Shown: in pieces, positions 1 through 8,868 of the stretch | How the letters are laid out: each line of letters starts with the position of its first letter | How positions within the stretch are numbered: position 1 is the stretch's first letter | Assembly: GCA_965651365.1 (NCBI GenBank) | Contig: CBFGSA010000002.1 | Coordinates: forward strand, 1 to 55,120 | DNA: 55,120 nucleotides | DNA from: DASSBG01 sp965651365 | GTDB taxonomy: Bacteria; Pseudomonadota; Gammaproteobacteria; Xanthomonadales; Rhodanobacteraceae | Direction: 5' to 3' | Translations under genes and position numbers: made by a program | Notes under the pieces: generated by a model | Databases searched by the model: none | Told to the model about the DNA's origin: nothing | The model's input: only the letters and a program-made list of their open reading frames with translations

Positions 1-10
1 GATGGCTGAT

Positions 11-55
11 TGGTGCCGGCACCAGGAGTCGAACCCGGGACCTACTGATTACAAA
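11..55 (-). repeat. Displaced 3' half of tRNA-Thr (attachment site, left)
   Basis: Read on the minus strand, this is the 3' half of a tRNA from the anticodon loop through a T-arm to an encoded CCA (11-13). It is the same length as the corresponding part of the intact tRNA at 54995-55039 and differs at six positions. Its T-stem is CCGGG/CCTGG rather than GGGGG/CCCTC, and both fold. In site-specific integration into a tRNA gene, the fragment far from int is the original host 3' end, so this is inferred to be the host's displaced sequence. There is no 5' half, so it is not a functional tRNA. Confidence 0.9.
39..55. repeat. att core repeat, left copy
   Basis: Seventeen bases, gacctactgattacaaa, identical to 55023-55039. 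They cover the anticodon loop, the 3' side of the anticodon stem and the variable loop of tRNA-Thr. Homology stops right after the core on the inner side and becomes imperfect on the outer side. The two copies bound a prophage of 54,984 bp (one core counted). Confidence 0.9.
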
Positions 56-95
56 GCCGCAACGCATTCGTGCAGAATCAATAAGATAAGCGCGA

Positions 96-106
96 TTTGT
101 CTAATA
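96..106 (-). promoter_or_regulatory. Probable integrase arm-type site, left arm
   Basis: On the minus strand this reads TATTAGACAAA. It shares TATTAGACAA exactly with the third of three direct repeats next to the right att core (54918-54950). A shared motif flanking both ends of an integrated phage, about 40 bp from one core and 75-105 bp from the other, is what arm-type integrase or excisionase sites look like. The role is inferred. Confidence 0.55.
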
Positions 107-175
107 CAATAGGGCTACGTAACCACCTGTTTTTGCTTGGTTTCGGAAATCGATTTTAGACAGCATGGAGTGAGC

Positions 176-649
176 ATGGCGAGCATCAGAAGGGTCGGCA
201 ATTCGTGGCGAGCAGAGACGTATCGGTTGGGGCGGCGCAAGTCCAAAAACTTCTCGTCCAGGGCGCTCGCAGAGGACTGGGCCGCACGTGATGAACGCCG
301 TGTCTCGGGGATGCCGGTGCTCGAGGGCACGCTCCAGGACCACCGCCTCACCAGTGTGTTGCCGAAACGCCTGACCGAAGCACTGAGCAATACGCGGTAC
401 ACCGAGAGCGAAATCGCCGATGCTGCGTTCCCGTGCGAAAGTACCACCGGCGTCTACTTTCTGGTGAAAGACCTGGAGGTTGTGTACGTCGGCCAGACGA
501 CAAACTTCCTGTATCGACTGTACCGGCACCAACAGTCAGGCCGCACATTCGACAGTTTCGCGTTCATTCCATGCCGGGAGGAAGATCTGGACGGACTCGA
601 ATCAGCCTACATTGCGGCACTGCAGCCTCGTCAGAACCGGATGTTCTGA
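176..649 (+). CDS. GIY-YIG nuclease-like protein with integrase-like N-terminal domain
   Basis: 157 aa from ATG 176; earlier in-frame starts exist, but this one begins the recognisable domain. Residues 1-40 (MASIRRVGNSWRAE, then SKNF and a downstream DWAA) resemble the arm-type DNA-binding domain of tyrosine integrases. Residues from about 88 form a GIY-YIG nuclease: TGVYFL, then VYVGQT, Arg in FLYRLYRH and Glu in LESAYI. The gene is directly inside the left att core and convergent with the late genes. It may be a moron cutting incoming DNA or a selfish nuclease that took over an integrase DNA-binding domain. The nuclease call is fairly safe; the N-terminal resemblance is by eye. Confidence 0.75.
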   Translation: MASIRRVGNSWRAETYRLGRRKSKNFSSRALAEDWAARDERRVSGMPVLEGTLQDHRLTSVLPKRLTEALSNTRYTESEIADAAFPCESTTGVYFLVKDLEVVYVGQTTNFLYRLYRHQQSGRTFDSFAFIPCREEDLDGLESAYIAALQPRQNRMF

Positions 650-654
650 CCCCA

Positions 655-3600
655 TCACTCCCTCGATTCGAGCTCGCGCACGCGCTGATCCGTGCGCCGC
701 GCGATGTCGTTCTGTTGCTGGCGCAGATCGTCGATCTGGATCCGCTTCTCGTGCGCGCTCAGGGTGCGATCGTTGCCCACGGCCTTGATGCGCTTGCGTA
801 GATTCGAAATCTGCTTTGCGCCACTTTTCACGGCCGGCCGTAGCCGCAATTCCTCAGCGTCGCGCAGTTCGGCCTGGCCTTCGACGTCACCCGTCTTCCG
901 GGCATAGTTGAGATCGGCGTACACGCGGTTCACGCGGTCCTGGAGCTCGTACAGTCGGTCGACGTACTTGGAATACTCGCCCTTCGTGTCCTTCACGAAA
1001 TCTCCGATGGCGAACATGTTGTCGACTTTGGTCAGGTCTCGGCGTGGATTGCTCGGCAAGTCCATCGCATCGCGCGCCAGCAGGTCGCTGACGTTCAGTG
1101 CCTGCTGACCCAGCCAGCCGAAGTACCCGCGGACCATGTGCTCAATCCGTTTCGGGCTGACGTTGATCGTCCGGCCGACAGCGATCGCGCCGGCGCTGGT
1201 TGTTGGAGTGAAACGGGTTTTTGCGGACCGCTTCGTTTCGGCCATGTTGTCGATGTCGTGGCCCTGGAACATGTCGTAGTTCGCTGCAGCCTCGGCAATC
1301 GGCTTCACTGCCTGCGGGATCGGGTTCATTGAAAGCTGATCGCCGATGATGTTGGCCAGAGTATGCGCGAAGTCGCGCGCCTTGTAGTCGTCACCGCCCA
1401 CGGCCAGCTCGGTCACACGCTCAACGATGCTGCCCATCGCGCCAATCTCGAACGGCTTGGGGATGAAATACATCTTGTCGCCCAGCTTCACCGGCCAGTA
1501 GGTATCGCGCACCCAATCGGGGAGCTGCTGGTACTCCGGATCGTCCCGCTGCAGCAGGTAGTTCAGCGCGCTGGCCAGGGCCACGGTGCCGGTCACGGCC
1601 GCGAAGCGTGCGGGATTGTTCCGGCCGGCCTTGCCCAGCTTGTAAAGGCCCTGCAGGCGCGCGTTCATGAACGGCACGGTGCTGGTCAGGAAGCGAATGC
1701 TGGTCCACTTGCCGCCCATGGTGAAGTCGAGCAGGTCGCGGGCCTCGTAGCTGGCTTCAAGGTGCGTCTTGCCAGCTTTGCGTGCGTTCTCATACAGCAC
1801 GGCGCGATTGATGGTCTCGGCCTTGTCGCCCGCGTCCTTCCACCATTCCCATCCGTCCTTGAACGCATTGGCGACCTTTTCCTTGGTGTCCAGAATCTGG
1901 CCAGAGTGCGCGATCTTCTCTTTCACCAGACGCTTCGCATTCGCCGCCTGTTGGCCGTCCAGCAGGGTGCCATAGTGGATCTTGCCGCCGCCTGCAAGCA
2001 GCCGGATATTCGTCTCGGCGTCCTTGCCAGTGGCCTTCCATCCTTGAGCCACGTTGGCCAGCGGGTTCCAGCCGGCATCGTCGGACACGGCCAAAGCGGA
2101 CATCGTGTCGCGCGCCAGATTGCGGATTCGGAATGTCGGACTGATCGTCACGCCAATGGTCAGCGCGTGCTTGAATGCGCGCAGCGTATCCATTGCTCGG
2201 CCCTTGATGCCGTTGTAGCTGAGCGACGTGATCGCATCCAGCAGCATGTCGTCGCCCACGCGGTAGTGCACCTGCTTGCCGCCGCGCATGATCCAGACGC
2301 TGCCCTTTTCGGGGCCGCTGATTTCATGGGCCACGCCCATCTTCTCGGCCGCGGCCAGGGCCTTCTCGCCGGCCATGTTCCGCATGCTGGCCGTCAGCAG
2401 GTGCGACCAGTTCGACATGACGTTCTCGAACAGGTCGTTGAGGGGCTTCTCGCTGCCTTTCAACTGCTCGAACGCGCGCTGGCGCACCAACGACGCGCTG
2501 CCATGCATGGCCTGCGTCTTGCCGTCGGCACTGTCCAGCTCGCGATAGAACGGCACGTAAAACTGATCGGCCCACACCTTGCGCTGTTCCGGGTCAATGA
2601 GCCCGGCTTCCTCGGCGATCTTGAGCACGGCATTCTGGTATGTGCGGAACTTGCCGTTCGCCTGGCCGTAGACGTCGGCGCGCTTGCGACCGGACGGCAA
2701 CGTGCCCTGGTTCAACTTCTTGAGCTCGGCGATCTGGTGATCGGTGAACAGGCGCTCGCGGCCGGCCGGCGCCGCCGTGATCTCCGGCGACTTGCTGCCG
2801 CCGAATAGCTCGTCCGGGCGCTCCGAGCGCATCTTGATCGCCGCGCGGTTGGCCTCGGCCTTGTCCGCATAGCGGCCGATCACCTTGCCATCGGCCTTGA
2901 CCACCCACTCTTTCGACAGCGCTTCGGCCCGGTTGCCGGCGATCCAGGCAAAGAACAGGTCCTGCTCGCCCTCAAGGTCCGCCAATACGCCGCGGAAGCC
3001 AGTGCCATCAACCTGAACGTCCAGAGCGCCATCCGTCAGTTTCGGGGTTCCGTGGAAGAACGTGGCCTCCAAGGCGCCGTCCGTGCCGCGGCTCATACGG
3101 GCCTGCATGTACGCAGTCATGTCCAGGTCTTTGAGTGGCGCGAACTGGTCGACGATGCCCTGCACCGCCTCGCGCCGGATCTTGTTGCCGTACTCGCGCA
3201 ACGTCTCTTTCAGCGGCTTCACTTTCGCCGACACGCCGATCTTGCCCAGGGCCTCGGCCTGGCTGTCGCTGATATCGCTGCGCACGCTGAAACGAGCGTC
3301 CGTGGGCTCGGTCGCGTTCTCATCCCCGGCAGCCAGGTCGGTCTGTTCCGGGCGATCGCCGGCGAACAGCTCACCATCCCCGGCCATCATGTCGCTGCGG
3401 CCGCCGCGATCAGCGCCATTGCGGCGCGCGTCCCGCTCCCTCGTCGCCGCGTCCAGCCGATCGGCCGACGTCGGGCCGCCGAAAAGATCGCCGTTCTCTA
3501 CGGCCGGAGCCGTCTCGCGCTGGCGCGGTGCCTGTTCATCGCGGCCGCCGAACAGATCGCCGCTGGCGGCACCAGGCCGGCGCATGAACGACGGCTCACC

Positions 3601-6600
3601 CTTGCCGACACGCGCGTCGTCCTGCATGGCCGCCTCGCGCGCGCCGCGCAGCTCGTGCGCCAGGTCGGTGACGCCGTACTTGGCCAGCTTGGCGAATCCA
3701 TTCCGGCGCAGGAAATCACGGACCAGGCCGACAAACTCCTGCAGCTTGCGCTTCACGGTGCCCGTGGCGTGGCTCATGTGTGCCAGCAGTTCCTCCATCA
3801 TCATCACGCGCTGGTGGGAACGCGGAAGCGTAGAGCCCTGCTCGTAGCCGCTCAGGTCGATGCCCTGCTTCTTGGCCAGTGCACGCAGCCCGTCCATGCC
3901 GCCGACGTCGTGCAGCAGGCCGCCCAGGCGAGCCCCGAGCTGGTTCTGGTACTTTACGCGCAAGCCGTGGTGTGTGAAGTGCTCATGGAAGATCGCGGCC
4001 TCCACCTCCGCCGGCGAATGAAACGCCCCTTCGACAAGGTAGGTCTTCCCATGCCAATTCACGCCCTGGATGTCGCCCGCCGCGTGGCCCTGTTCCTCCG
4101 CCGCCCGCTTGATCGGCGCCGGAAAAGCCTCGAACGGCGCGACCACGACGCGACGCTTCACGGCGTCCACACCCATGACGCCAGCGGCAGCTTTCTCCAC
4201 ATCCTCGTTCGAAAGCGCCGGCCCTGAACGCTCGTCGCCTGTGCGAATGGACATGGCCGGGTTGTCGCCGGACATGGCGTCGCGAATCTTGGCCACCAGC
4301 TCCGGATCGGTGTGCCAGTTTTTCAGGCGCTGCTTCTCTGCCTCGAGCTCCTGGATGTTGCGCTTCACCGCTTCCGGGTCGTGCACATCGACGCCGTGGC
4401 GCTTGGCCAGGTCCGGGCGCTTGGCCGCGCCCTTGACTGCACGGATCTGCTCGTCGATCGCACGCTGCATCGCCGAGGCGACCTTGGCCATGCCCTCGGC
4501 CTCGCGCAAACCGCTGTCGTCCAGGCCGAACATGTCGCCACTGGTCTGTGCCGGGCCACGGTCAGGCGCAATCGCCTGAACCGCGCGCATGGTGTTGACC
4601 GCGTTCGCGATCGTCTTGCCGTCCTGAATCTGCTTCATGGCGACAGCCTGTAGACGGCCGTCGCCCGGGGCAGCCTCGGCTATCTGGTAGGCGGCTTCGT
4701 CGCTGAGCTCACCGGCACGATGGGCGGCAATGAGTTCGCCGCCTCCCTGGCTTGCGATGGCGTAAGCCCTTCGGCCCTTCGATCGCGCCAGTAGCCCTCG
4801 TGACTCAGCGTGGGCCCGTCCTTCCGGTCCCTCGAACGCGGGGTTGTGCTTGAAGTATTGGACATAGTCGGCTGTGGATCCTTGACCGTCACGAATGTTC
4901 AACTCGGCATCCAGCGTGACCGCCTGGTTGCGCGAGAAACCATCAGCTTCATTGTACACCTGCGCCGGGATGGTCTTTTCCCCGGATCGGCGTGCCAGGT
5001 CCAGGCGGTGGCGGCCAGAGATCACTTCCATGCGACCATCGCGGCGGCGCCAGACCTGAATAGGGCCCACTCCGCGGCGGTCGAACTTGCCCCCCAGCGG
5101 CTCGACAACACCCTCGCCGTCGGCACCTTTCTTGAACTGCGGCACGTCCTCGGACAGCGCCAGCTCGCTGATCGGCGCCTCTATGACGGGGAAGTCGGTT
5201 TTGTTGCCGCTTCCTGCCTCGCCTGCGTCCGCACGTGGCACGTCCCGCCCAGCTCCACCACCTTGCCCTTCGGTTTGCTGCTGGTCGGCTCCTGCGGCCG
5301 TTTCTGGCTGTTCTGTGACTGCTGTTGATTGCTCATCGCTCACTCCTTGGTTTTGGTTTGCGCGCCCATCGGCGCCTTCGGACCGCTTCACTGCTGGAAA
5401 TTCGTTGGCCGCCTTCAACAATTCGCGGATCGGGGCATCCAAACGAATCACAGGCACATCGGTGCCAAGCGACTTGTGCGCTACCGCCTGATGGTGGCCG
5501 TCCAAAACGTACCCGTCGGACGACATCAGGACGTCGCGCGTTCCGCCCACCGGGCCTGTTTCCGCGAATCGGGCGGCCTTGCTGGTGGAATACTCCGCCT
5601 GCGTAGGCTTGAGCTCACTCGCCGGCACCGTGGTTTTTTCGCCCTTGATGCCCTTGGAGGCAAGGTACTGGATGAAGTCGCCTCGGTCGCCCTGCTTGAT
5701 CTGTGGCATTTCGGCGCGCGGGATGCCGAGCGTGCCCGAGTCCTTGGGGAATTGCACCCAATCGGCACTACCCCGTGGTACAATTGCATCGGAGGAAACG
5801 CCCATGTCCGCACTACCAGAAACCCGTTCCGCGCCACTGCCAGAGTTCAGCTCGGCTGCCGTGTTCGGTGTGTTGCCGGACGGTCGGTTGGCATCGGAAG
5901 ACGCATACGTCTGGCGCACTTGGCCGGACGGCGAGCCTGTTTCGGGCTCATTGTTCCGCGAGGAAGCCGATGTGATCCCGCGTGACGAGTTCATGCGCCG
6001 CATCGCGGCATCCCAAGCCTCCGAATAGACCGCATTCTGCTGGGAATCCAGATCAGCCATTTCGGCCTTTTCGGCCGGTGTCGGGTCACGATTCTCGTTC
6101 GTCGCTTGACGCTCGATCTTCTGCCACTTCGCGTACAGCGGGTGCGCCTTCTTCTTGGCCACCAGCATTTCCGGGACGTTGACCTGTAGCTCCACAGGCT
6201 CCCCGTCGATCATCCAAACCGAGTTCAGGTCTCGATATCCGTTGGCAAATGGTGCCGGCTTTTCCGGGTCCAAGCTGCTCTTGAACTTGATCGGCTCGCC
6301 GTACTTCTCGCGCAGTTGCGCCTCAACCTTTGGCAGATCATCGGGACTTGGAATCTCGATAGTGCCTCGCACCAGATCCTTGATCTGCGATGCGTCCCCG
6401 CCATAGTCGGACATGATCTTGCTGGTAGCCCTGTCTACGCCTTTCAGTGGCGCAACAATCGGCGTCCCGCCAACGCTGTCGGCGATCTCGCGAACATCCT
6501 TGTCGAACACCGGCAATGTCTTCTCGGCGCGTTCAAACCGGCTGCCGATGGCTTGGCGAAGCTCGTCCGGAACGTCTGTCTTTGCGGCGAGCTTCGTCCG

Positions 6601-7641
6601 CCAATCTTCCGGCGGCTTGGTAGCGGAAACGTCCGGCTGCGCAGCCTGGTCGCCTTCGCCGGCCGCGCTCATGATGTCGCTGACAGCCTGGCGGCGTGAT
6701 TCCACGTCGCTTTCTGGATCTATCTTGGCGTGGACTCCAGGCTTTTCACCCATAATCTTTGTTGGCGCGGTCCTGCCGTGCCCGCCCATGACACCACCGA
6801 ACAATGCGCCGATCCCGGCGCCGGTCAGCGCCGTTTCTGCCGAGGGGCCTGCGATGTACTCCGGCGCGACTTTGTGCAGCCCCTCTTGCGTGCCAAGCGC
6901 CGCTGTGCCGCCAAGTACGGCTCCCGTTCCGAGCCTGGTCACCACTTTGCCACCGACCGATGCCGGCAAGATGTTCCCTGCCGTGTTCGCTGCAAAGCTG
7001 GTGCCATACACTTTCTCTGCCGTTTCGGCATCTCCACCGCGGTTCAGCACATCGATGGCATCCCGGCTGGCCTGCACCTGGCCTATGCCACTGGCCACCG
7101 GCAAGGCATGCTTGCCGGCATCTACCAGCCACCGCAGCCCGCGTCGGCCGGCCGTTACCGCCCGCTCAGGCGCGAGCGCTGCTCCGCCAACCAACAAGGG
7201 CGCAAGCCCCAAGACTTCGCCTGCAGCCGCGCCGGTCGGCGACAAATCATGTGCCAAAGCACGATTCCTGGCTGCGCCTTCGCTGTTCTCCTGAGCGCGC
7301 CGGAAAAATTCGTCCTGCGTCTGCTGATCTCCGCCCATCAATCGAGCAGCCCCGCCACCCACAAGGTTGGCATCTGCCGCCGTGTCCTGCAGACCGGCTG
7401 TCGCCGACCGACCGGCAGCAATCGAGGCATTCTCGATCATGTGGCCCAGCCCGAACCGGCGCGGCCGTCCGCCGGTGCTGTCGTCCAGCGTGGACGGCAC
7501 CGGGATGCTCGGGTCGGTGTTGCCGGTGCGCTTGCGCCATTCATCCTGTCGGGCCTGCAGATCGCCAGCATCAAACTGATCGAATGCATTGCCACCGGCG
7601 CTGGCCGGTGCATCGAACTGGTCGAAAGCGTTACTTGCCAT
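655..7641 (-). CDS. Giant polyvalent virion/ejection protein
   Basis: 2328 aa. The N-terminus carries two copies of NAFDQFDA, then Gly/Ala-rich, possibly membrane-active stretches (about 130-290). Residues about 380-510 look like a RelA/SpoT nucleotidyltransferase fold (GYRDLNSVWMIDGEPVELQV). About 640-750 and 815-905 are ParB/Srx-like segments (YVLDGHHQAVA; ISGRHRLDLARR). Near 1219 is HEHFTHHGLR, matching the HExxxHxGLR metallopeptidase-like signature of phage polyvalent proteins. A long region from about 1640 resembles the LPD38 domain, and the C-terminus is coiled coil. Low-complexity linkers join the modules. It is the last gene of the late operon. Proteins of this kind in podoviruses are packaged and ejected with the DNA, so cytoplasmic action early in infection is inferred. 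Confidence 0.85.
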   Translation of the reverse strand: MASNAFDQFDAPASAGGNAFDQFDAGDLQARQDEWRKRTGNTDPSIPVPSTLDDSTGGRPRRFGLGHMIENASIAAGRSATAGLQDTAADANLVGGGAARLMGGDQQTQDEFFRRAQENSEGAARNRALAHDLSPTGAAAGEVLGLAPLLVGGAALAPERAVTAGRRGLRWLVDAGKHALPVASGIGQVQASRDAIDVLNRGGDAETAEKVYGTSFAANTAGNILPASVGGKVVTRLGTGAVLGGTAALGTQEGLHKVAPEYIAGPSAETALTGAGIGALFGGVMGGHGRTAPTKIMGEKPGVHAKIDPESDVESRRQAVSDIMSAAGEGDQAAQPDVSATKPPEDWRTKLAAKTDVPDELRQAIGSRFERAEKTLPVFDKDVREIADSVGGTPIVAPLKGVDRATSKIMSDYGGDASQIKDLVRGTIEIPSPDDLPKVEAQLREKYGEPIKFKSSLDPEKPAPFANGYRDLNSVWMIDGEPVELQVNVPEMLVAKKKAHPLYAKWQKIERQATNENRDPTPAEKAEMADLDSQQNAVYSEAWDAAMRRMNSSRGITSASSRNNEPETGSPSGQVRQTYASSDANRPSGNTPNTAAELNSGSGAERVSGSADMGVSSDAIVPRGSADWVQFPKDSGTLGIPRAEMPQIKQGDRGDFIQYLASKGIKGEKTTVPASELKPTQAEYSTSKAARFAETGPVGGTRDVLMSSDGYVLDGHHQAVAHKSLGTDVPVIRLDAPIRELLKAANEFPAVKRSEGADGRANQNQGVSDEQSTAVTEQPETAAGADQQQTEGQGGGAGRDVPRADAGEAGSGNKTDFPVIEAPISELALSEDVPQFKKGADGEGVVEPLGGKFDRRGVGPIQVWRRRDGRMEVISGRHRLDLARRSGEKTIPAQVYNEADGFSRNQAVTLDAELNIRDGQGSTADYVQYFKHNPAFEGPEGRAHAESRGLLARSKGRRAYAIASQGGGELIAAHRAGELSDEAAYQIAEAAPGDGRLQAVAMKQIQDGKTIANAVNTMRAVQAIAPDRGPAQTSGDMFGLDDSGLREAEGMAKVASAMQRAIDEQIRAVKGAAKRPDLAKRHGVDVHDPEAVKRNIQELEAEKQRLKNWHTDPELVAKIRDAMSGDNPAMSIRTGDERSGPALSNEDVEKAAAGVMGVDAVKRRVVVAPFEAFPAPIKRAAEEQGHAAGDIQGVNWHGKTYLVEGAFHSPAEVEAAIFHEHFTHHGLRVKYQNQLGARLGGLLHDVGGMDGLRALAKKQGIDLSGYEQGSTLPRSHQRVMMMEELLAHMSHATGTVKRKLQEFVGLVRDFLRRNGFAKLAKYGVTDLAHELRGAREAAMQDDARVGKGEPSFMRRPGAASGDLFGGRDEQAPRQRETAPAVENGDLFGGPTSADRLDAATRERDARRNGADRGGRSDMMAGDGELFAGDRPEQTDLAAGDENATEPTDARFSVRSDISDSQAEALGKIGVSAKVKPLKETLREYGNKIRREAVQGIVDQFAPLKDLDMTAYMQARMSRGTDGALEATFFHGTPKLTDGALDVQVDGTGFRGVLADLEGEQDLFFAWIAGNRAEALSKEWVVKADGKVIGRYADKAEANRAAIKMRSERPDELFGGSKSPEITAAPAGRERLFTDHQIAELKKLNQGTLPSGRKRADVYGQANGKFRTYQNAVLKIAEEAGLIDPEQRKVWADQFYVPFYRELDSADGKTQAMHGSASLVRQRAFEQLKGSEKPLNDLFENVMSNWSHLLTASMRNMAGEKALAAAEKMGVAHEISGPEKGSVWIMRGGKQVHYRVGDDMLLDAITSLSYNGIKGRAMDTLRAFKHALTIGVTISPTFRIRNLARDTMSALAVSDDAGWNPLANVAQGWKATGKDAETNIRLLAGGGKIHYGTLLDGQQAANAKRLVKEKIAHSGQILDTKEKVANAFKDGWEWWKDAGDKAETINRAVLYENARKAGKTHLEASYEARDLLDFTMGGKWTSIRFLTSTVPFMNARLQGLYKLGKAGRNNPARFAAVTGTVALASALNYLLQRDDPEYQQLPDWVRDTYWPVKLGDKMYFIPKPFEIGAMGSIVERVTELAVGGDDYKARDFAHTLANIIGDQLSMNPIPQAVKPIAEAAANYDMFQGHDIDNMAETKRSAKTRFTPTTSAGAIAVGRTINVSPKRIEHMVRGYFGWLGQQALNVSDLLARDAMDLPSNPRRDLTKVDNMFAIGDFVKDTKGEYSKYVDRLYELQDRVNRVYADLNYARKTGDVEGQAELRDAEELRLRPAVKSGAKQISNLRKRIKAVGNDRTLSAHEKRIQIDDLRQQQNDIARRTDQRVRELESRE
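5776..5797 (+). promoter_or_regulatory. Candidate extended -10 promoter and RBS of nested gene
   Basis: Inside the giant gene but on the opposite strand: TGG followed by TACAAT (5779-5784) forms an extended -10 element. A strong Shine-Dalgarno GGAGGAA (5791-5797) sits six bases before ATG 5804. No well-spaced -35 is visible (TTGCAC is 21 bp upstream), which fits an extended -10 promoter. With this spacing the transcript would have a very short leader. Confidence 0.45.
5804..6028 (+). CDS. Small protein nested antisense in the giant gene
   Basis: 74 aa. It starts at an ATG with an excellent RBS and reads as a normal protein (MSALPETRSAPLPEF near the start, then VWRTWPDGEPVSG and EEADVIPRDEFMRRIA). 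Codon choice is ordinary for the phage. It lies opposite residues about 538-612 of the giant protein, a Ser/Asn/Gly-rich linker between the RelA/SpoT-like and ParB-like modules, where amino-acid constraint on the main gene should be weakest. I do not recognise the family. Most other plus-strand frames in this gene lack an RBS and are shadows; this one stands apart. It may be expressed in the lysogen, because transcription opposes the late operon. Confidence 0.55.
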   Translation: MSALPETRSAPLPEFSSAAVFGVLPDGRLASEDAYVWRTWPDGEPVSGSLFREEADVIPRDEFMRRIAASQASE

Positions 7642-7659
7642 CCTTGGCTCCGGTCTTGG

Positions 7660-8856
7660 TTACCGGCCGAGCACGGCCGCTGCCGCTCCCTGGCCGTACT
7701 TGGCGTCAAACTGCCCGCTCAGATCAGGATGCGCCATCAGATACTCGACAGCGGCACGCGGAATACTGTTTGTCTGCGGGGCCGGCGCCGCCTGCCGTTC
7801 CGGCGCCACGGTCTGCCAGGATCCGCGCTGGCCGGCTGGCGCATCTTGTTGCTGGCCAACATTCCACCATCCACGGGCTTCGGGGCGCGTAGTCTGCATG
7901 AACGTGATGGTCTGCTTCTTGGCGTCTTCTGCCGAATACCCGTTTTCCAACAGCTTCTGGTAGAACTGCGTGGCAATCTTCTCCGGAGTGTCGCCGCGGC
8001 TTCGACCCGCCAGTGTGCCGCTGACAATGCCGCCTTGCGCGTTGCGCACAGGCGATGTTCTGCCGGTCTCGTAGTCGTAGATCTGCAGGTTGCCCGCATT
8101 GTCCCGGATGAGTTCCGAGAACTGCTGTGGATTCTTGGCCCGGGCCGCGGCTGCCGCCGCTCGGCTTGATGTGGCCTGGTGAACGATTTTCAGGAAGTTG
8201 TCCGGACTCAGCGCCGTGGCAATGATCGTCATCAGGTGCTGGTCATCCGGAATCTTCATTGGCTCGGTGTCCGCCATTTGCAGCGTGATCGAGCCATCCT
8301 GATTCTTCACAAGATGTCGGATAGGCGATAGTGCCGTACCGGCGACCTGTGCATTCCACGCATCCACCAACGGCTGCGTGTTGCCCGTCATTTCGTACTG
8401 GCTCCATCCTGCCCCCATGGCGCGTCCAAGTGCGTTCCTGTGCTTCTCCACGCGCTTTTCGTCCAGTCCCATGCGCGCCGCTTCCTGGCGCAGCCGGCCC
8501 ATGTGCAGTTGCTGCTGACGGACCTGCTGCTGTGTGGAAAACGCCTGATCCTGCTGCTCGGCCAGAACGGGCTGGCGCTCAAGCTCGAACTGGCCGGCCT
8601 TCAGCCGGTTCTGTGCGATCTGGTTCTGTAGCCCGAACTGTTGGTCCTGGCGCTGCTCCAGCACAGGGCGGCGCTCCAGCATGTGCTGGCGGTCCTCCTG
8701 CTGTTGGTTCCATTGCGTCGCCTCACGCTGACGTTGCACAGCGCGCTCTCGCTCACGCTCGGCATCCAGCTCTTTCTGCCGGTTGAGCTGGTTTTGATAG
8801 TCGTAGCCCTGCATGAACGACTGCAAGCCTCCTGCGATTGCCTGGCCAAATCCCAT
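7660..8856 (-). CDS. Internal virion protein, glutamine-rich coiled coil
   Basis: 398 aa. Residues about 15-150 are very rich in Gln, Arg and Glu and should form long coiled coil; the rest is mixed and ends with an Ala-rich tail. It lies between a P22 gp7/gp20-like candidate ejection protein and the giant polyvalent protein, with gaps of 12 and 18 bases, so it is probably part of the ejected set in the capsid. Family assignment beyond context is not possible by eye. Confidence 0.75.
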   Translation of the reverse strand: MGFGQAIAGGLQSFMQGYDYQNQLNRQKELDAERERERAVQRQREATQWNQQQEDRQHMLERRPVLEQRQDQQFGLQNQIAQNRLKAGQFELERQPVLAEQQDQAFSTQQQVRQQQLHMGRLRQEAARMGLDEKRVEKHRNALGRAMGAGWSQYEMTGNTQPLVDAWNAQVAGTALSPIRHLVKNQDGSITLQMADTEPMKIPDDQHLMTIIATALSPDNFLKIVHQATSSRAAAAAARAKNPQQFSELIRDNAGNLQIYDYETGRTSPVRNAQGGIVSGTLAGRSRGDTPEKIATQFYQKLLENGYSAEDAKKQTITFMQTTRPEARGWWNVGQQQDAPAGQRGSWQTVAPERQAAPAPQTNSIPRAAVEYLMAHPDLSGQFDAKYGQGAAAAVLGR

Positions 8857-8868
8857 AGCTATCTCCCG

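Noticed and set aside
1363..4227. Long plus-strand frames (1363-2808, 3052-4227) opposite the giant gene
   Set aside because: No RBS, compositions rich in His/Arg/Gly/Ala typical of the complement of G+C-rich coding DNA, and the minus-strand protein is clearly real and domain-rich here.
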